From positions 4,960,001 through 5,024,000 of the forward strand of contig BCHX01000001.1 of assembly GCA_001599755.1 (NCBI GenBank): a stretch of 64,000 nucleotides of DNA. The letters run 5' to 3'. Below are positions 11,584 through 23,606 of the stretch, piece by piece. The DNA comes from Gliomastix tumulicola (lineage: Eukaryota; Ascomycota; Sordariomycetes; Hypocreales; Bionectriaceae). Below the pieces are notes generated by a model. It was not told the DNA's origin. It made no database searches and worked only from the letters and a program-made list of their open reading frames with translations. The position numbers and the translations under genes are program-made. Position 1 is the first letter of the stretch, and each line of letters opens with the position of its first letter.

Positions 11584-12236
11584 ATGCTATCCTCACCTTC
11601 ATCTCTCTACCACGTCCTCGTTCTCTGGTTTTCAGCACGCCCACTCATTTGGTTTATATAGATGATGATAACTACATGCCTACTATACGCATACACATAC
11701 ACATACAAATAAATACCCCAGATTCTTCTTAGTAGATCAAGAACCCGTCACGTAAATTCGCGAGCATCATGAGCAAACACAACAGATATCTGTAGTCCCG
11801 TTTCCATTCTGTACTACTTTGTGCTATCTCGCGAGAAAATCCCTGGATCCTCCGCTCCCTTCCTGGCGAGATCCGCTGCCCACGCCACGAAAGAAGCTGT
11901 TATTCGCTTCTCTATGATCCCAGCAGCTGTCAAAACTACAGAAACATGATCCTAAGCTGCCAAGTTTCCTCAAACGCCCATATTCCGACCGCAGAAAAAT
12001 GAAGTCAACCTTATCAAAACACACCAAAAAAAAAAAAAACTGAGAACGGAAACGTTTTTCCCCTTATGAAGGCGGTCGACGAGACATACGTCGTCTCTCT
12101 TCCTTTGTACTGTCCCACTGTCCCCTTGTGAGGATAGATAAGTACTAAGATATCCGCTGTGAAGTATGTTGGCATTATTAGAGTCCCGGAAGACAGACAG
12201 AATTGTGTGAAGGGGTACATACCTGGACGCAGACGT
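11584..12236. other. Convergent 3' intergenic region
   Basis: AT-richer sequence between two convergent genes, with a run of about 14 adenines near 12023. No gene is seen. Confidence 0.5.
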
Positions 12237-12513
12237 CTAGATCTCACCCTCGGGCTCGCCCATGAAATCCTCCATATTCACGAAGTGCGCAAAGTCATCG
12301 TCGGCGCTGCTGAACAGATCCTGGCCGTTGCGACCAAACGCGGCGTGACGAGGCGCATCGCTCTTGAAGGGGTCAACATCAACATTGCCAAAGATGGAGA
12401 CATGCTGCTCATGGTCCGTCTCGTCGTCAACCAGCTGGCTCTCGGCCGCGATGGTAGCACTGGCCTTCTGGGCGGCGGCACGACGAGAGCCAGGGGTAGC
12501 CATGGTGGCGCGG

Positions 12514-12549
<36 letters not shown>

Positions 12550-13616
12550 GTTTGCTCCCTCTTGACGCGCTTGGAGGGCGTCTGCTCGACGTCCTTGAGG
12601 CTCCAGTTCTCGGAGGAGTCGGCCGGGTCGTCGTCATCCTCGTCCTCCATGTCCGAGTTGCTCTGCTTGATGTAGACGTCGGCGACGGGCCGCTTGGCCG
12701 TGCTGCGACGGGAGCCGCCGGTGCTGGCGCCCGACTTGGGGGCGCGGGCGGCCGTCTGCTTGACGGGCGTGGCGTAGGTGGACGAGCCGCCTGCGCCTAT
12801 GGTCGAGGAAAGGCAGTTAGCTACGTCTCCTCCCGCGGCGTGGACCTGGCGGAGGTGGTCGGCGTCCTTCTTGATGCCTCGGAACTGGAACTGGACTCCG
12901 TCGGGAGTGGACTGACCAAAGTACTTGGAGATGTCTGCCAGGAGAAGAAGAAGAACACGTTAGCCCTCAGTGAACCGGAGAGAAAAAAGAGTGGCAAACA
13001 TGGCAGGGGAAGCGCGCGTTGGGCAAGGGGTGCTTTGGTGGAAGCTGGCTGGGCAGTGCGGGTAGAGAGTTTCCAAGGCAAGTTCATACTCTTCTTGTCT
13101 ACCTCCCCCTGCTTCTTGGGGAGGTCCTCAGAGACTGGGAGATTCTTGAGGTCGAGGCCCTTGGCGCGGCCCTCGCGGACAATGGTCGACTCGGCGCGGA
13201 GCCGGCGCCAGCGATGGTTGAGTGCATCCTCGCTCAGATCCGAGCCAAAGCAAGCCACGATTTCTATATGCAGAGATCGCGAAGATGGTCAATCTTCGAT
13301 CCACGGGGAAGAAGAAGAAAGAGAGAGGAGGAGAAAGAGGAGGAGGAAGAAATGGAAAAGTATCGCTCTCAGCCGACAAAAGAAACAAGATAGAAGCGCG
13401 GAACACAGTAATAGGGTGATGGAAGGTAAGATGGAGTGACGGCGATTGCATTGACGACGACGACGATGATGATGATGATGATGACGATGAAGGGAACTGG
13501 TTAACAATCTTACCCTTATAGTTCCACTTCACTTCAGGATGGGCAGCAACAATGGCACGAACGAGACGAGCCTGAGCTTCATAGCTCTTGTAATTGGCCT
13601 TGGCAGCAGGAGCCAT
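12237..13616 (-). CDS. Glutamine-rich nuclear-type protein, function unknown
   Basis: Three exons, 13616-13514, 13263-13090 and 12934-12237, joined by introns of 250 and 155 bp; 324 residues. The frame closes exactly at the stop. The N-terminal 90 residues are helical and charged, with a segment resembling a small helix-turn-helix (FGSDLSEDALNHRWRRLRAE); next comes KYFGQSTPDGVQFQFRGIKK. The C-terminal half is polar, with basic patches, an acidic stretch, 11 consecutive Gln encoded by a CAG run, and an acidic end. I take it to be a nuclear protein of the kind common in ascomycetes, but I do not recognise a named family. The second donor (GTATGA) is chosen because it preserves frame; an earlier GTAGAC would not. 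Confidence 0.68.
12515..12549. repeat. CTG/CAG trinucleotide run coding for polyglutamine
   Basis: About 35 bp of CTG on the plus strand, read as 11 Gln codons by the minus-strand gene. Nearly pure CAG codons suggest a length-variable tract. Confidence 0.85.
13453..13490. repeat. GAY trinucleotide repeat in an intron
   Basis: A run of GAC then GAT triplets on the plus strand, lying in the 250-bp first intron of the glutamine-rich protein gene. The same intron also has a long GAA/GAG purine tract around 13308-13350. Confidence 0.75.
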
Positions 13617-15975
13617 GATGATCGCGCAGGTCTGTGTTTGCAATCAGGGTCAGCGACTTGAGTGGTTGAAGAGCGCGAGAAGAGAAGAGGCGCGAAGCGG
13701 CGATGGGGATCCGAACATTTTGATTCTTGGCTAGGTTGGATGGAAGAATTGGGTGCGAGATCGTGGACAAGGAATCGCGAAGGATGATTGATTGATTGTT
13801 GGCTTGATGTTTCGGAACTCTTGCGATGAAGACGGCAAGAGACAACGTGGAAGAAGAGACGAAAGTGGCGATGGCGAAGAAAGGAAATAGAGGCGCGCGA
13901 TGAACCAACAACCAGCTTGGTTGCCTGTTGGGCTGACGGTGGTTGAGGAAAGAAAGCGAACTCCTGCGCGAAGAGGATGGAGGAGTGAGGATGAAGGAGT
14001 TGAGTGAAAGAGGAAGAAGTGCGAAAGTGGGAGGAGGGGAGAAGGTAGAAGGAAAGCCGGGCAAGGGCGGCAGAACGCAAACACGTGAGCCCTCAGCGCA
14101 CAGAAGGCAACAGAAGCTGTGAAAAGGCAGTTGTCCCGGTGACGTAGGAGTGAAGGTGGGCAGAAAGGGTGTGAAAAGAGGCGGGCGGTGAGGTGTGTAC
14201 CGTGTGCAGTGTGGCTGATCTGAGGGAAGTGTGGCGGTTGGTAGAAAAAAACACCCGCTAGTGAGGCTGCGCGCTGTGAAAAGGCGGTCACAGTCGCTGA
14301 AGCGAGCGGCTCTTGGGGAGTTTGGGGAGCATTGACCGCCCTTCGCGTTTTCACAGGCTCAGACACGCGTATCGATAGGCGTGTGAAGTGTTTTCGACGC
14401 AACTGACCGAAGAGAAACTCGCGACTTGACGACGAGGATTCTCACGAAGTCTCGCAAACCGCAGTGCTTACCTTTGAAAGGGATGTCGTATAGACTAGTC
14501 CCAAGGTCCTTGTTCGCGAAGCCTCAGCTTCGTCTCACTCTCCTTTCACTCTTTTCCAAACGCCAAGCGCTGTTTACACAGCAAGGGCAAGCTACCCGGC
14601 TCAGACCAGACGCTGCGATTTCTAATAGTCAGCCCATGATTAATTTTTCGCTCCCTCGGAGACAGTTATGACAGCTTCTCATCTCGTCCTGAATGCATGT
14701 TCACTTACGATGGCCTAACTTGGGTCTCAGAGACCGCTCCCTAGTGCTATCTCCTGCGAACAGACTAGCTCATCAAATGTGTTTCTGTTCGTCTCATGCA
14801 ATCGACACGATTGTGGTGGGATCTCTATTGACTTCTCAGAACATGTATCTGGACTTGGTATGCGCTGGTATCTGAATTTGACGCTGTGTGGGAGCCCCAA
14901 GCCTATTGACAAGGGCAGCGACAAGGACGGATGAGAGATGCGACGGAACAAATCGGGGTATATTCCAAAGAGGGCAATAAGAAGACTTGGTATAGTATAA
15001 TATAGGACCGAAACGCAGCGCTTATCCAATGCAAAATCAAATGACGCTGGCTGTAGGTATGTCGATGTTGAATGACAAGCGGCACAGCCTCGTCTGGATG
15101 TCGTTGGTTCGGTCGTTAAAGTCAGGGGGTTGGGTCTTGGGCTGGTGCGCCTCAGATAGAGCGGGACATGTACCAGCTCTGTACAAGGCGGCCAATATGC
15201 TATTTTCTGCCTTAAAGTGCCTCAAAAGGGCTATTATTCATTAGAATTGTTATTTAATTAGCCAAGTTTCTCATTTAACGCAATTGTTGCCACGTGATGT
15301 TGAGAAAAGTCAGTCAGAATCCAAGTCATCATGTACCTCCTTGACAGCTGTTAACGGCGCCTGACGACATTTCATGCCTGGCGTTTCAGCCTCATCGACA
15401 ACGGCCACCAGCTTCACATAAACCAAAAAATATCCATCAAAAACCTGCACTCAGGACCTTTTCTGCATGTCTCCATGAATGACGGATGCGAAAATGATTG
15501 ATTCAACACGGGAAAACACCGTATTGAACATAACAACGGACCATCATGCCTCAGCGGGCGCAGCGCAGGCTTCTCTCCTAGGCTTCTCTCCTCGTGCAAA
15601 AGTCCTCTTCCAATGAACCCAGCCATATAAATAAATGAATTAATATTCTTATTATTGCTAGTCTACCTCATGTCAATCAGAAACGCCCTTATATAACCGC
15701 CGGTGAAGATCCCAACCAGCTTTGCCAGTAGCCACGGCACGGTCGCCTCGCGTTATCCAATCCCGAAGACACATCAGTAACCCAGACGCTATACATTCAA
15801 GCATGCGAGAGCACCGCCTTCTCTCTATGACAGAAAATCCAACTCAACATTTCCCTTCACCCACGACTGATATGGAGTACCAGCCATACAGAGTGATGTC
15901 GCCGCCGCCGCCGCCGCTCGTCAAGAGGGCCTACCAAATCACCCCTCCTCCTCCTCTTCTTCTTCCACCACCAGC
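13617..15975. other. Intergenic region; pyrimidine-rich leader of the glutamine-rich protein gene
   Basis: On the minus strand 13640-14100 is strongly pyrimidine-rich, fitting a promoter and long leader for the gene starting at 13616. Open frames there encode only Ser/Leu/Phe-rich low-complexity peptide. From 14400 to 15975 nothing coding is supported; the part around 15240-15280 is AT-rich. Confidence 0.5.
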
Positions 15976-17108
15976 TTAATCGACCTCCTTCATCAGGTCG
16001 TTGAACGGCGCCGGCCGCCGGGTCGGGGTCAAGCTCCTACTAGGCGCCCGCATACCCTGCTGCCGCACGGGGCTGCCGCCGTGCGTCCCGTTCTGCTGCC
16101 AGGGTGAATCCGTCATCGGGTGCTCCTTGATGACCTCGTGCTGCGGGCCCTCGCCGTACATCCAGTACTGCACGCCCAGGAACGCGTCGCAGGACGCCTG
16201 GAAGATGCCGCACACCTTGAAGACGGGCGGGATCTCGGTCGTCGCCGTGAAGAACCAGAAGATCTTCATGGCGTCGCCGAGGAGCCAGCTCGCGAGCACC
16301 GACAGGCGGAAGCCCTTGCACGAGCGCGACTGCGCGTTGGAGAGGATCTGCGGGATCGGGAGCGTCGCTTCGATCGAGAGGCCGACGACGCCGATGAGCG
16401 ACGAGTAGAACGAGTAGACGGAGGGCACCGGGCCCAGGAGCAGCTCGCAGACCATGAGCCCTGCGGCCATGTACATGAGGAAATGCCAGTATCTGTGTAT
16501 ATATATATATATTTCCCCTGTTAGTTCGTTGCCCTTCCCGACGACCTGCACCCTGCCTGGAATTAGATGGGACTCACGGCTTTGGCGAGCGCCACTGCCA
16601 AAAGTTATACGGTCGCTGTCCCCCGAAGAAGCCCTCCGACGCACCCCCAGCAAAGGGCAGGCCAGCCTCCGCGCCCTTAGCCGGGTTCGGCCTGTGCTCG
16701 AGCGCAATCTTGAGCAGCAGGAGCTGCATCCCCACCATCAGCACCGACTGCACCAGCAGACTCGTGTCGAACCGCGCGCCCGGCCAATAGAAGATCCTGT
16801 CGGTGTCACGCCCCAAGTCAGCATATTGGCAAGTTCTCCTCAACGTGTTACCACCGACCGCGGATCGGTGGGTTTTCTTCTTCTTCTTCTTCTTCTTCTT
16901 CTTCTTCTTCTTCTTCTTCTTCTCTGGAGTCGGATGTCTCGGACCTTAGGAAAGAGGCCACCAGCATGATGAGGGGAATATCGAGGGAGAAGCCGGCGCT
17001 CGTCTTGTTGCGCTGCATCGAGAGCGCCTGGTCGCTGTAGGAAAGGATCGGGGACGCGATGATGAAGACGGGCGCCAGCGTGCCCGTCAGGTCTGTGAAC
17101 CACCCCAT
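15976..17108 (-). CDS. PQ-loop repeat membrane protein (Any1/SLC66A2-like)
   Basis: Three exons, 17108-16945, 16796-16578 and 16492-15976, with introns of 148 and 85 bp; 299 residues and about seven membrane segments. Two PQ-loop repeats are visible: the first reads SYSDQALSMQRNKTSAGFSL (Asp-Gln instead of Pro-Gln) and the second LPIPQILSNAQSRSCKGFRL. The arrangement matches yeast Any1 (Cfs1) and human SLC66A2, Golgi/endosomal proteins that counteract the need for phospholipid flippases. That function is inferred from family membership. The C-terminal 60 residues are polar, Ser/Arg/Pro-rich and probably cytosolic. Intron 1 carries 16 GAA triplets on the sense strand. The gene is divergent from FGAM synthase, 959 bp apart. 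Confidence 0.85.
16875..16922. repeat. (TTC)16 microsatellite in intron 1 of the PQ-loop gene
   Basis: Sixteen perfect TTC triplets on the plus strand, GAA on the transcribed sense strand. The tract begins about 20 bases after the 5' splice site and fills a third of the intron. Confidence 0.95.
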
Positions 17109-18067
17109 GCTGACAGGCGCTGTTGATGGCAATGGGCGAGGAGTCGGGCTCGGATATCGATCGCGCGGTCTGTCCGGGAAGCTTCGAGGACGGGGAAACG
17201 AGGATGCCAGGTCGAGGAGCTAGGGAGAGGCCATCCAAGGATCGAGACGAGCTGAGGAAGCGCAGCAAACAGACAAGCAGAAGAGCAAAATCATGGAATG
17301 CGCCTGTCCTCCCCCTGAAAGAGGCTGTTAGTGTTATTAAATGATCGGCCTGAAGGGGACGGGATTGACGAGAACGGGGCGATTAGAAGCACAACAGGGA
17401 TGGGATTCGTTGAGAAGAATGCTGAGCCATGTACGAGTAATAAACGGGCGTCTTTGGGACTGCGGCTCGGCAGTACTTGTATTGCCACGCAAAAGTGGTG
17501 CGCGTTGAAGTATTTTTGATGTCTCGGTACTTGATATCTAATCGATAAAATCTCAATGGGTCTTGAGAATCCACCGAGACTCGACAGCGCCCTGCAAGCG
17601 GAAGACAGAAAAAGAGACCACGAGGGAGGCCACAGGGGTTGATTATAGCACCAAAACAAGTGAGCATGAGGGCGTAAATAATGGAAAATAAGAATTGAGC
17701 GTAGACAAAGGCATACTGCCCTCCATTCATCACGAATACACCCCCAGTGAGCCATCCACACGAGGTATTAATCTTCGTGCACAACATAAAGTAGCTCCCC
17801 TTCTTGTGTCCACCACTGCCCTATGAGACACTAAAAAAAACTGCCACTTTGCTGCATGCATGACGTCCAGCGGGACCAGTCCGCTTTCGGATGACCCCTC
17901 CAATATTCACTCACCTTCAACCCCACCAAGACTTCTAGCTATCGAAACTTTTTCCCTCCAGTCAGCTGCTGGCTGGGACGCAAGACTCGAAGACTGGCGA
18001 AATCCGCTTCCATTCATTGTCCTCTAGGAATGCATCCCGCGTGATATAGGCGCCCCCCCGAGACAAC
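17109..18067. other. Divergent promoter region (PQ-loop gene / FGAM synthase)
   Basis: About 960 bp between two divergent genes. A minus-strand frame (17761-17291) has no family resemblance. No regulatory site stands out. Confidence 0.5.
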
Positions 18068-21000
18068 ATGCAGACCCTGATGCTCATTGGAGGCTCGGCC
18101 TTCACCTCCGCCCAGGCCAACGAGCTCCGAGACCGTCTCAACGGCCAGAGCCCCGAGGTCCCGGTCGCCAATCTGCACGGTGCCTGGGTGTACTACGTCC
18201 ATCTCAAGAGCGACAAGGCTGCCCTCGTTCAGGAGAAGCTGACCAAGTGGCTCGACCTCCCCGATCAGAAGACGAGCGCGATCCCCAACAGCAGTGAGCT
18301 CACCACGACCTTCTACGTCGCGCCCCGCAACATCTCGCCATGGAGCTCCAAGGGAACCTCCATCTCGCACGTGTGTGGTCTCAAGGACCATCTACACCGT
18401 ATCGAGAGGGGGAGAGCCATCACCGTGACCTTTGAAAAGGCATTCGACGGCGCCAATGCTGCGTTCAAGGACACCATCTACGATCGCATGACCGAGGCGC
18501 TTACCACCACCGAGCCCGACCTGAACCTCATGTTCCAGGAGGGCCAGCGCTATCCCCTCGAAATCGTCGATATATTTGCCCCCGGCTCCGAGCCATTGGA
18601 CATTCTACGAGACTACAATGCGAAATTTGGCCTGGCCTTGGACGAGTCGGAGATGGAGTACCTGGTGGAGGTGTTCAAGAACCAAGGTCGTCCACCGCAC
18701 GACGTTGAACTCTTCATGTTTGCCCAGGTCAACTCAGAGCACTGCCGGCACAAGCAGTTCAACGCAAACTGGACAATCGATGGTGTGCGCATGGGCAAGA
18801 GTCTCTTCGAGATGATCCGAAACACTCACAAGAAGACACCCGAGTTCACCATCTCGGCCTACAGCGACAATGCCGCCGTTCTCCAGGGCGAGAACGCGAG
18901 CTTCTGGGCTCCCGACTACTCAACCGGGACTTGGAAGCTTACGAAGGAAGTCGTTCATATCCTTGTCAAGGTTGAGACACACAACCACCCCACAGCCATT
19001 TCTCCTTTCCCCGGAGCTGCCACGGGCTCAGGTGGTGAGATTCGCGATGAGGGCGCCGTTGGTCGCGGGTCGACCCCCAAGGCCGGTCTGTGTGGCTTCT
19101 GGGTTTCTGAACTGCTCATTCCCAACGAGAGAGCGCCATGGGAGGTAGATCTCGGCCGCCCGTCCCACTTTGCGAGCAGTCTGGACATCATGCTCGAGGC
19201 GCCTATTGGAAGTGCCCGCTTCAACAATGAGTTTGGCCGCCCTTGCCTGCTCGGCTGCTTCCGAACTCTCCTCACCAACGTGGGCAAGGATGATGCGCCT
19301 GAATGGCGTGGCTACCATAAGCCTATCATGATTGCTGGTGGTGTCGGCACCGTTCGTCCTCAGCACGCCCTCAAGAACGAGGAGGATGTGCTCGAAGGAG
19401 CCCACGCGATCGTTCTAGGTGGCCCCGGCATGCTCATTGGTTTGGGGGGCGGTGCTGCATCCAGTAACGCTTCTGCCGAGGAGACGGCCGAGCTGGATTT
19501 CGCCAGTGTCCAGCGTGGGAACCCCGAGATGCAGAGGCGGGCGCAGATGGTCATCGACGCCTGCGTGGCTTTGGGCGACGAGAACCCTATCGCCTTCATC
19601 CACGATGTCGGCGCTGGAGGCTTGTCCAATGCTCTCCCCGAGATTGTCAAGGATGCTGGGTATGGCGGAAAGTTTGAACTGCGCCAGGTTCACACTGCCG
19701 ACAGCAGCATGAGCCCCCTCCAGATTTGGTGCAACGAGTCCCAGGAGCGTTATGTCATGCTTGTGAACCAGGACGGACTGAACCGCTTCGTGAGCATCTG
19801 CCGTAAGTCGACACGTTCTAGGGAAACGCCAGTCACATTTCTAACATTGCATAGGCCGAGAGCAGTGCCCCTTTTCAGATGTCGGCACAGTCGCGGGCCG
19901 GGAGAGCAGCGGCAGTGCCAAACTCGTCCTCACGGATCGCGACAACCAGACCGGCCCGTCCCCTATCGATCTCCCCATGTCTGCTCTGTTCCCAGCAGGG
20001 CGAAAGCTGGAGCGTGTCGTGGAGACCAGAGATCTCGGTCTGCCGCCGTTTGATGCCGTTGCTTCCCTCCAGGGTGCTCTGAGCTCTGAAGCCTCCAAGT
20101 CGGATCTCATCACCGAGGCCGTCAACCGTGTCTTCCACATGCCGTCAGTCGGCTCCAAGTCCTTCCTCATTACCATCGGAGACCGGACTGTTGGTGGCCT
20201 TTCCACTCGCGATCAGATGGTTGGACCCTGGCAGACGCCCGTTGCAGACTGTGCCGTCACGGCAACATCGTACAACATCGGCGGCACGCAGCGAACCGGC
20301 GAGGTCATGGCCATGGGCGAGAGGCCGCCCCTGGCTCTCATCAACCCAGCCGCTTCAGCCCGCATGGCTGTTGCGGAGAGCTTGCTGAACCTCGGAGCCG
20401 CACACTTTTACGAGAGCATGGAGAGGATCAAGCTGTCGGCCAACTGGATGGCTGCCGTCAACCACCCTGGAGAAGGCGCGGCTCTGTTCAAGGCCGTCGA
20501 GGCTATTGGCATGGAGCTATGCCCCAATCTTAACATCTCTATCCCCGTGGGCAAGGACTCGACCTCGATGAAGGCCTCGTGGAAGGACAAGGAGACCAAG
20601 GAGACCAAGAGCGTGACTGCTCCCATGTCTGTCATCATCACAGCCGTCACTCTTGTCGAGGATATGCGGAATACCTGGACGCCACAGCTGAGGCGGTACG
20701 AGGATGTCGGCGAGACAGTCCTCATGTTTGTCGATCTGGCCAAGGGCCATCGAGCCATGGGCGGCTCGGCACTCGCTCAGGCCTTCGGCCAAGTGGGCAA
20801 CGAATCTCCCGACGTGAGGAGCACGGAACTCATCGCCGACTTCTTTGATGCGCTATCTCAACTACACGAGTCTGGCGTTGTGCTAGCCTACCACGATCGA
20901 TCAGACGGAGGTCTGCTCACCACCGTCGCAGAGATGATGTTTGCTGGCCGGTGTGGCGCCGACATCTCTCTGGACGAGATCTCCAACACCGGATCCATCA

Positions 21001-22199
21001 ACGACATCCTTAACGCCCTCTTCAACGAGGAGCTCGGCGCCGTCTTCCAGATCCGCAAGAAGGACGAGATCAACTTCAAGCGCTGCTTCGCCACGTGCGG
21101 CCCTCCCCCGGGCCTCATCAAGAAGTTCGGCATTGTCCCTCCCAAGACGAAGCAGACTCTCACCATCCGATACGGCGCCCGTCCCATTACGACGCTCGAC
21201 CGCACGGAGATCCAGCAGTGGTGGTCCAGGACATCCTACGCCATGCAGAGGGAGCGCGACAACCCGGCCTGCGCCGACGCCGAGTACAAGACCATCGCCG
21301 ACTCGGCCGACCCGGGACTCTCCTTCCGGCTCCAGTTCTCCCCGAGCGAGAACATCATGCCGCTGAGCGCATCCCTGGGCAGCTTCGTCAAGCGGGCGCC
21401 GCGGGTGGCCATCCTGCGCGAGGTGGGCGTCAACAGCCACCGCGAGATGGCCTTTGCCTTCAAGGCGGCGGGCTTCGAGCCCATCGACGTGCACATGACG
21501 GACCTGGTCGAGGGCCGCTCGCTCATGGACTTTGTCGGGCTCGCGGCGGGCGGCGGCTTCTCGTACGGCGACGTCTTCGGGGCGGGCGTCGGCTGGGCGC
21601 AGTCCATCCTCGAGCACAAGCACGTGCGCCAGGAGTTCGAGAGCTTCTTCCAGCGGCCCGACACCTTCTCGCTCGGCGTCTGCAACGGCTGCCAGATGCT
21701 CACGCGCCTCAAGGAGCTCATCCCGGGCGCCGCGCACTGGCCGCGCTTCGTCGAGAACACGAGCCGCCAGTACGAGGCCCGCTACACCATGGTCAAGATC
21801 GACGACTCGGCGGCTGCCACCCCCTCCGTCTTCCTCCATGGCATGTCCGGCTCCGCGCTGCCCATCGCAGTCGCCCACGGCGAGGGTCGCGCCTCCTTCT
21901 CATCATCACCCAGCCAGCGGCAGTCCCTCGAGGCCACGGGTCTCGTACCCATCAAGTACGTCGACAACCGGCTGCAGGTCGCCGACGCCGACGCGTACCC
22001 GTTCAACCCCAACGGCAGCCCCGGCGGCATCGCGGGCGTTCGCAGCGAGGACGGGCGGGTGCTGGCGCTCATGCCACACCCCGAGCGGACCATCATGGCC
22101 GACGTAGGCAGCTACATCCCGTCGGACCAGGTCGCTGCCTGGGGCGAGTTCGGCCCCTGGGTTCGGCTCTTCAAGAGCGCGAGGAAGTGGGTTGGGTAA
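18068..22199 (+). CDS. Phosphoribosylformylglycinamidine synthase (FGAM synthase)
   Basis: Two exons, 18068-19802 and 19855-22199, with a 52-bp intron; 1359 residues, matching the usual length of the eukaryotic fused enzyme. It catalyses the ATP- and glutamine-dependent conversion of FGAR to FGAM, the fourth step of purine synthesis, in the cytosol. Visible parts are the PurS-like N terminus, the PurL synthetase core with QVNSEHCRHKQFN (catalytic His) and the glycine-rich LGGPGMLIGLGGGAASS, and a C-terminal class I glutaminase domain with the nucleophile Cys in GVCNGCQM near residue 1187 and the histidine in MPHPERT. The splice is supported by the restored CRREQC segment, typical of the family. 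The gene corresponds to yeast ADE6. Confidence 0.96.
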
Positions 22200-23205
22200 G
22201 GGGGGTAAGGATACAGGATACAGGATACGGTGATAGATCAGAAGAGCCTGTCATAATCAAGTCCGCCGCCTTTTTCCCCCCAAGGATCCTCCTTCGCATA
22301 ACGTGTGCGTCTGTGAACGTACGTATGTATGTATGCATGTACAATGCATGTGTGTATGTGTGTATCTAGAGACGGGCGGCAGAGGCAGCGGCAGCGGCAT
22401 CGGCAGTTGCCAAATTCGCCTATTCTCCTCTGTAATACCGTCGTCCTACGGTACTACTCCGGGACGGACATGCATATCTACGCAGTAATCCGTGCATGTA
22501 GGCATTCCCGTATCTGTATGTATGGATGTCTCCTCCCATGTCCCTCAATCCTAATCCCACGAACGTGTCCTGTCAACGCCTGTCAGTTGGCCCATCACCG
22601 GCATCGCGGTCAGATCTCACCCCCTTCCCAACGAGGTAGAGGCTCTGCTGATCCTGAGGAGAGGAGCCAAGAAAAGAGGGCAGTTTCTGGGCAAGCAGGG
22701 CAGGTGTAAGCAAACAAAGCTGGGGGGCAGAAGTCTGCTGCCACTCGGATATGCCGGTTCTTGTCAGGACCGCGCATACATAACGTACATGCGTCGGCTA
22801 TTATGAGATAGGATAGGATGTGCACTTATCCCGCTCCGCTCGGACTGACTGACTGACAGGCAGCCGACGAGAACGAAAAGAGGAGGGAGTGGGAGCGAGT
22901 GGGAGGCGAGGGAGGATCTTGGGAGACGTGTACAGGAGCGGGTTTTTGCATTTGGAAATGCCGTCAAAGTCGGTTATTGCAAAGAACCAACAAATCAATA
23001 CTGCAATCTGTCTCCAAGCGAATAGGAGGGGGGGGGAGGAGGGGGAAGGAAGACACATTATCGAAAACACGGGCCGGCCGACATGCGGAAGAATCCCGTT
23101 TCCCACAAACATCCAGATTATACGAGACTATGGGTTTTGTTGGTCAGCCACGCGACATTTCAGTTCTAGACTCGCTGAGATGCCCACCACCGAAAGATTT
23201 CGGCA

Positions 23206-23227
23206 GGGCGGGCAGGGGCGGGCAGGG
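23206..23227 (+). repeat. G-quadruplex-type tract
   Basis: Five runs of three or four G separated by one or two bases (C or CA). This satisfies the usual G-quadruplex pattern. It lies in the gene-free region. Confidence 0.8.
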
Positions 23228-23578
23228 CTGAAATGGATTGGGCAAGCCCCCGAGATAGGCCAATAATCCGGAAGCACTGCTGGCTGGTCCCTCGTACGAT
23301 GCTCTTGGTTCGGCGGCGCTATTGGATTCCAAAACCTGCTTTCTGCTCCTGCTCGGCAAAGGCACAGCGCAGGCGCAGGCGCACGGCACACGCACAGGAG
23401 TAATACGACGCTGCAGTGTGCTGTAATCTGGTCTCGGCCTCCCTGCCCGCCCGGCAATTCTGCATATTATATTGAGGGGGAGGCAATATGTGCGCGGCAT
23501 TCGGCCATTGCCTATACCGGACAGTTGGGATTTTCGGGTGCAAAGTTCCTTCAACTTCCTCGGTTCTGGAGCGTGCGG

Positions 23579-23606
23579 TTGGTTGGGTTGGGTTGGGTTG
23601 GGTTGG
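23579..23606 (+). repeat. (GGGTT)n G-rich tandem repeat
   Basis: Four GGG runs separated by TT, flanked by GGTT units. The pattern fits a G-quadruplex. The unit lacks the A of the TTAGGG telomere repeat. Confidence 0.85.

Noticed and set aside
13529..14402. Minus-strand frames upstream of the glutamine-rich protein gene
   Set aside because: Ser/Leu/Phe-rich low complexity from a pyrimidine-rich leader; several frames are open at once, which is typical of composition and not of coding.
23579..23606. Interstitial telomere repeat
   Set aside because: The unit is GGGTT without A, so it does not match TTAGGG; better described as a G-rich simple repeat.
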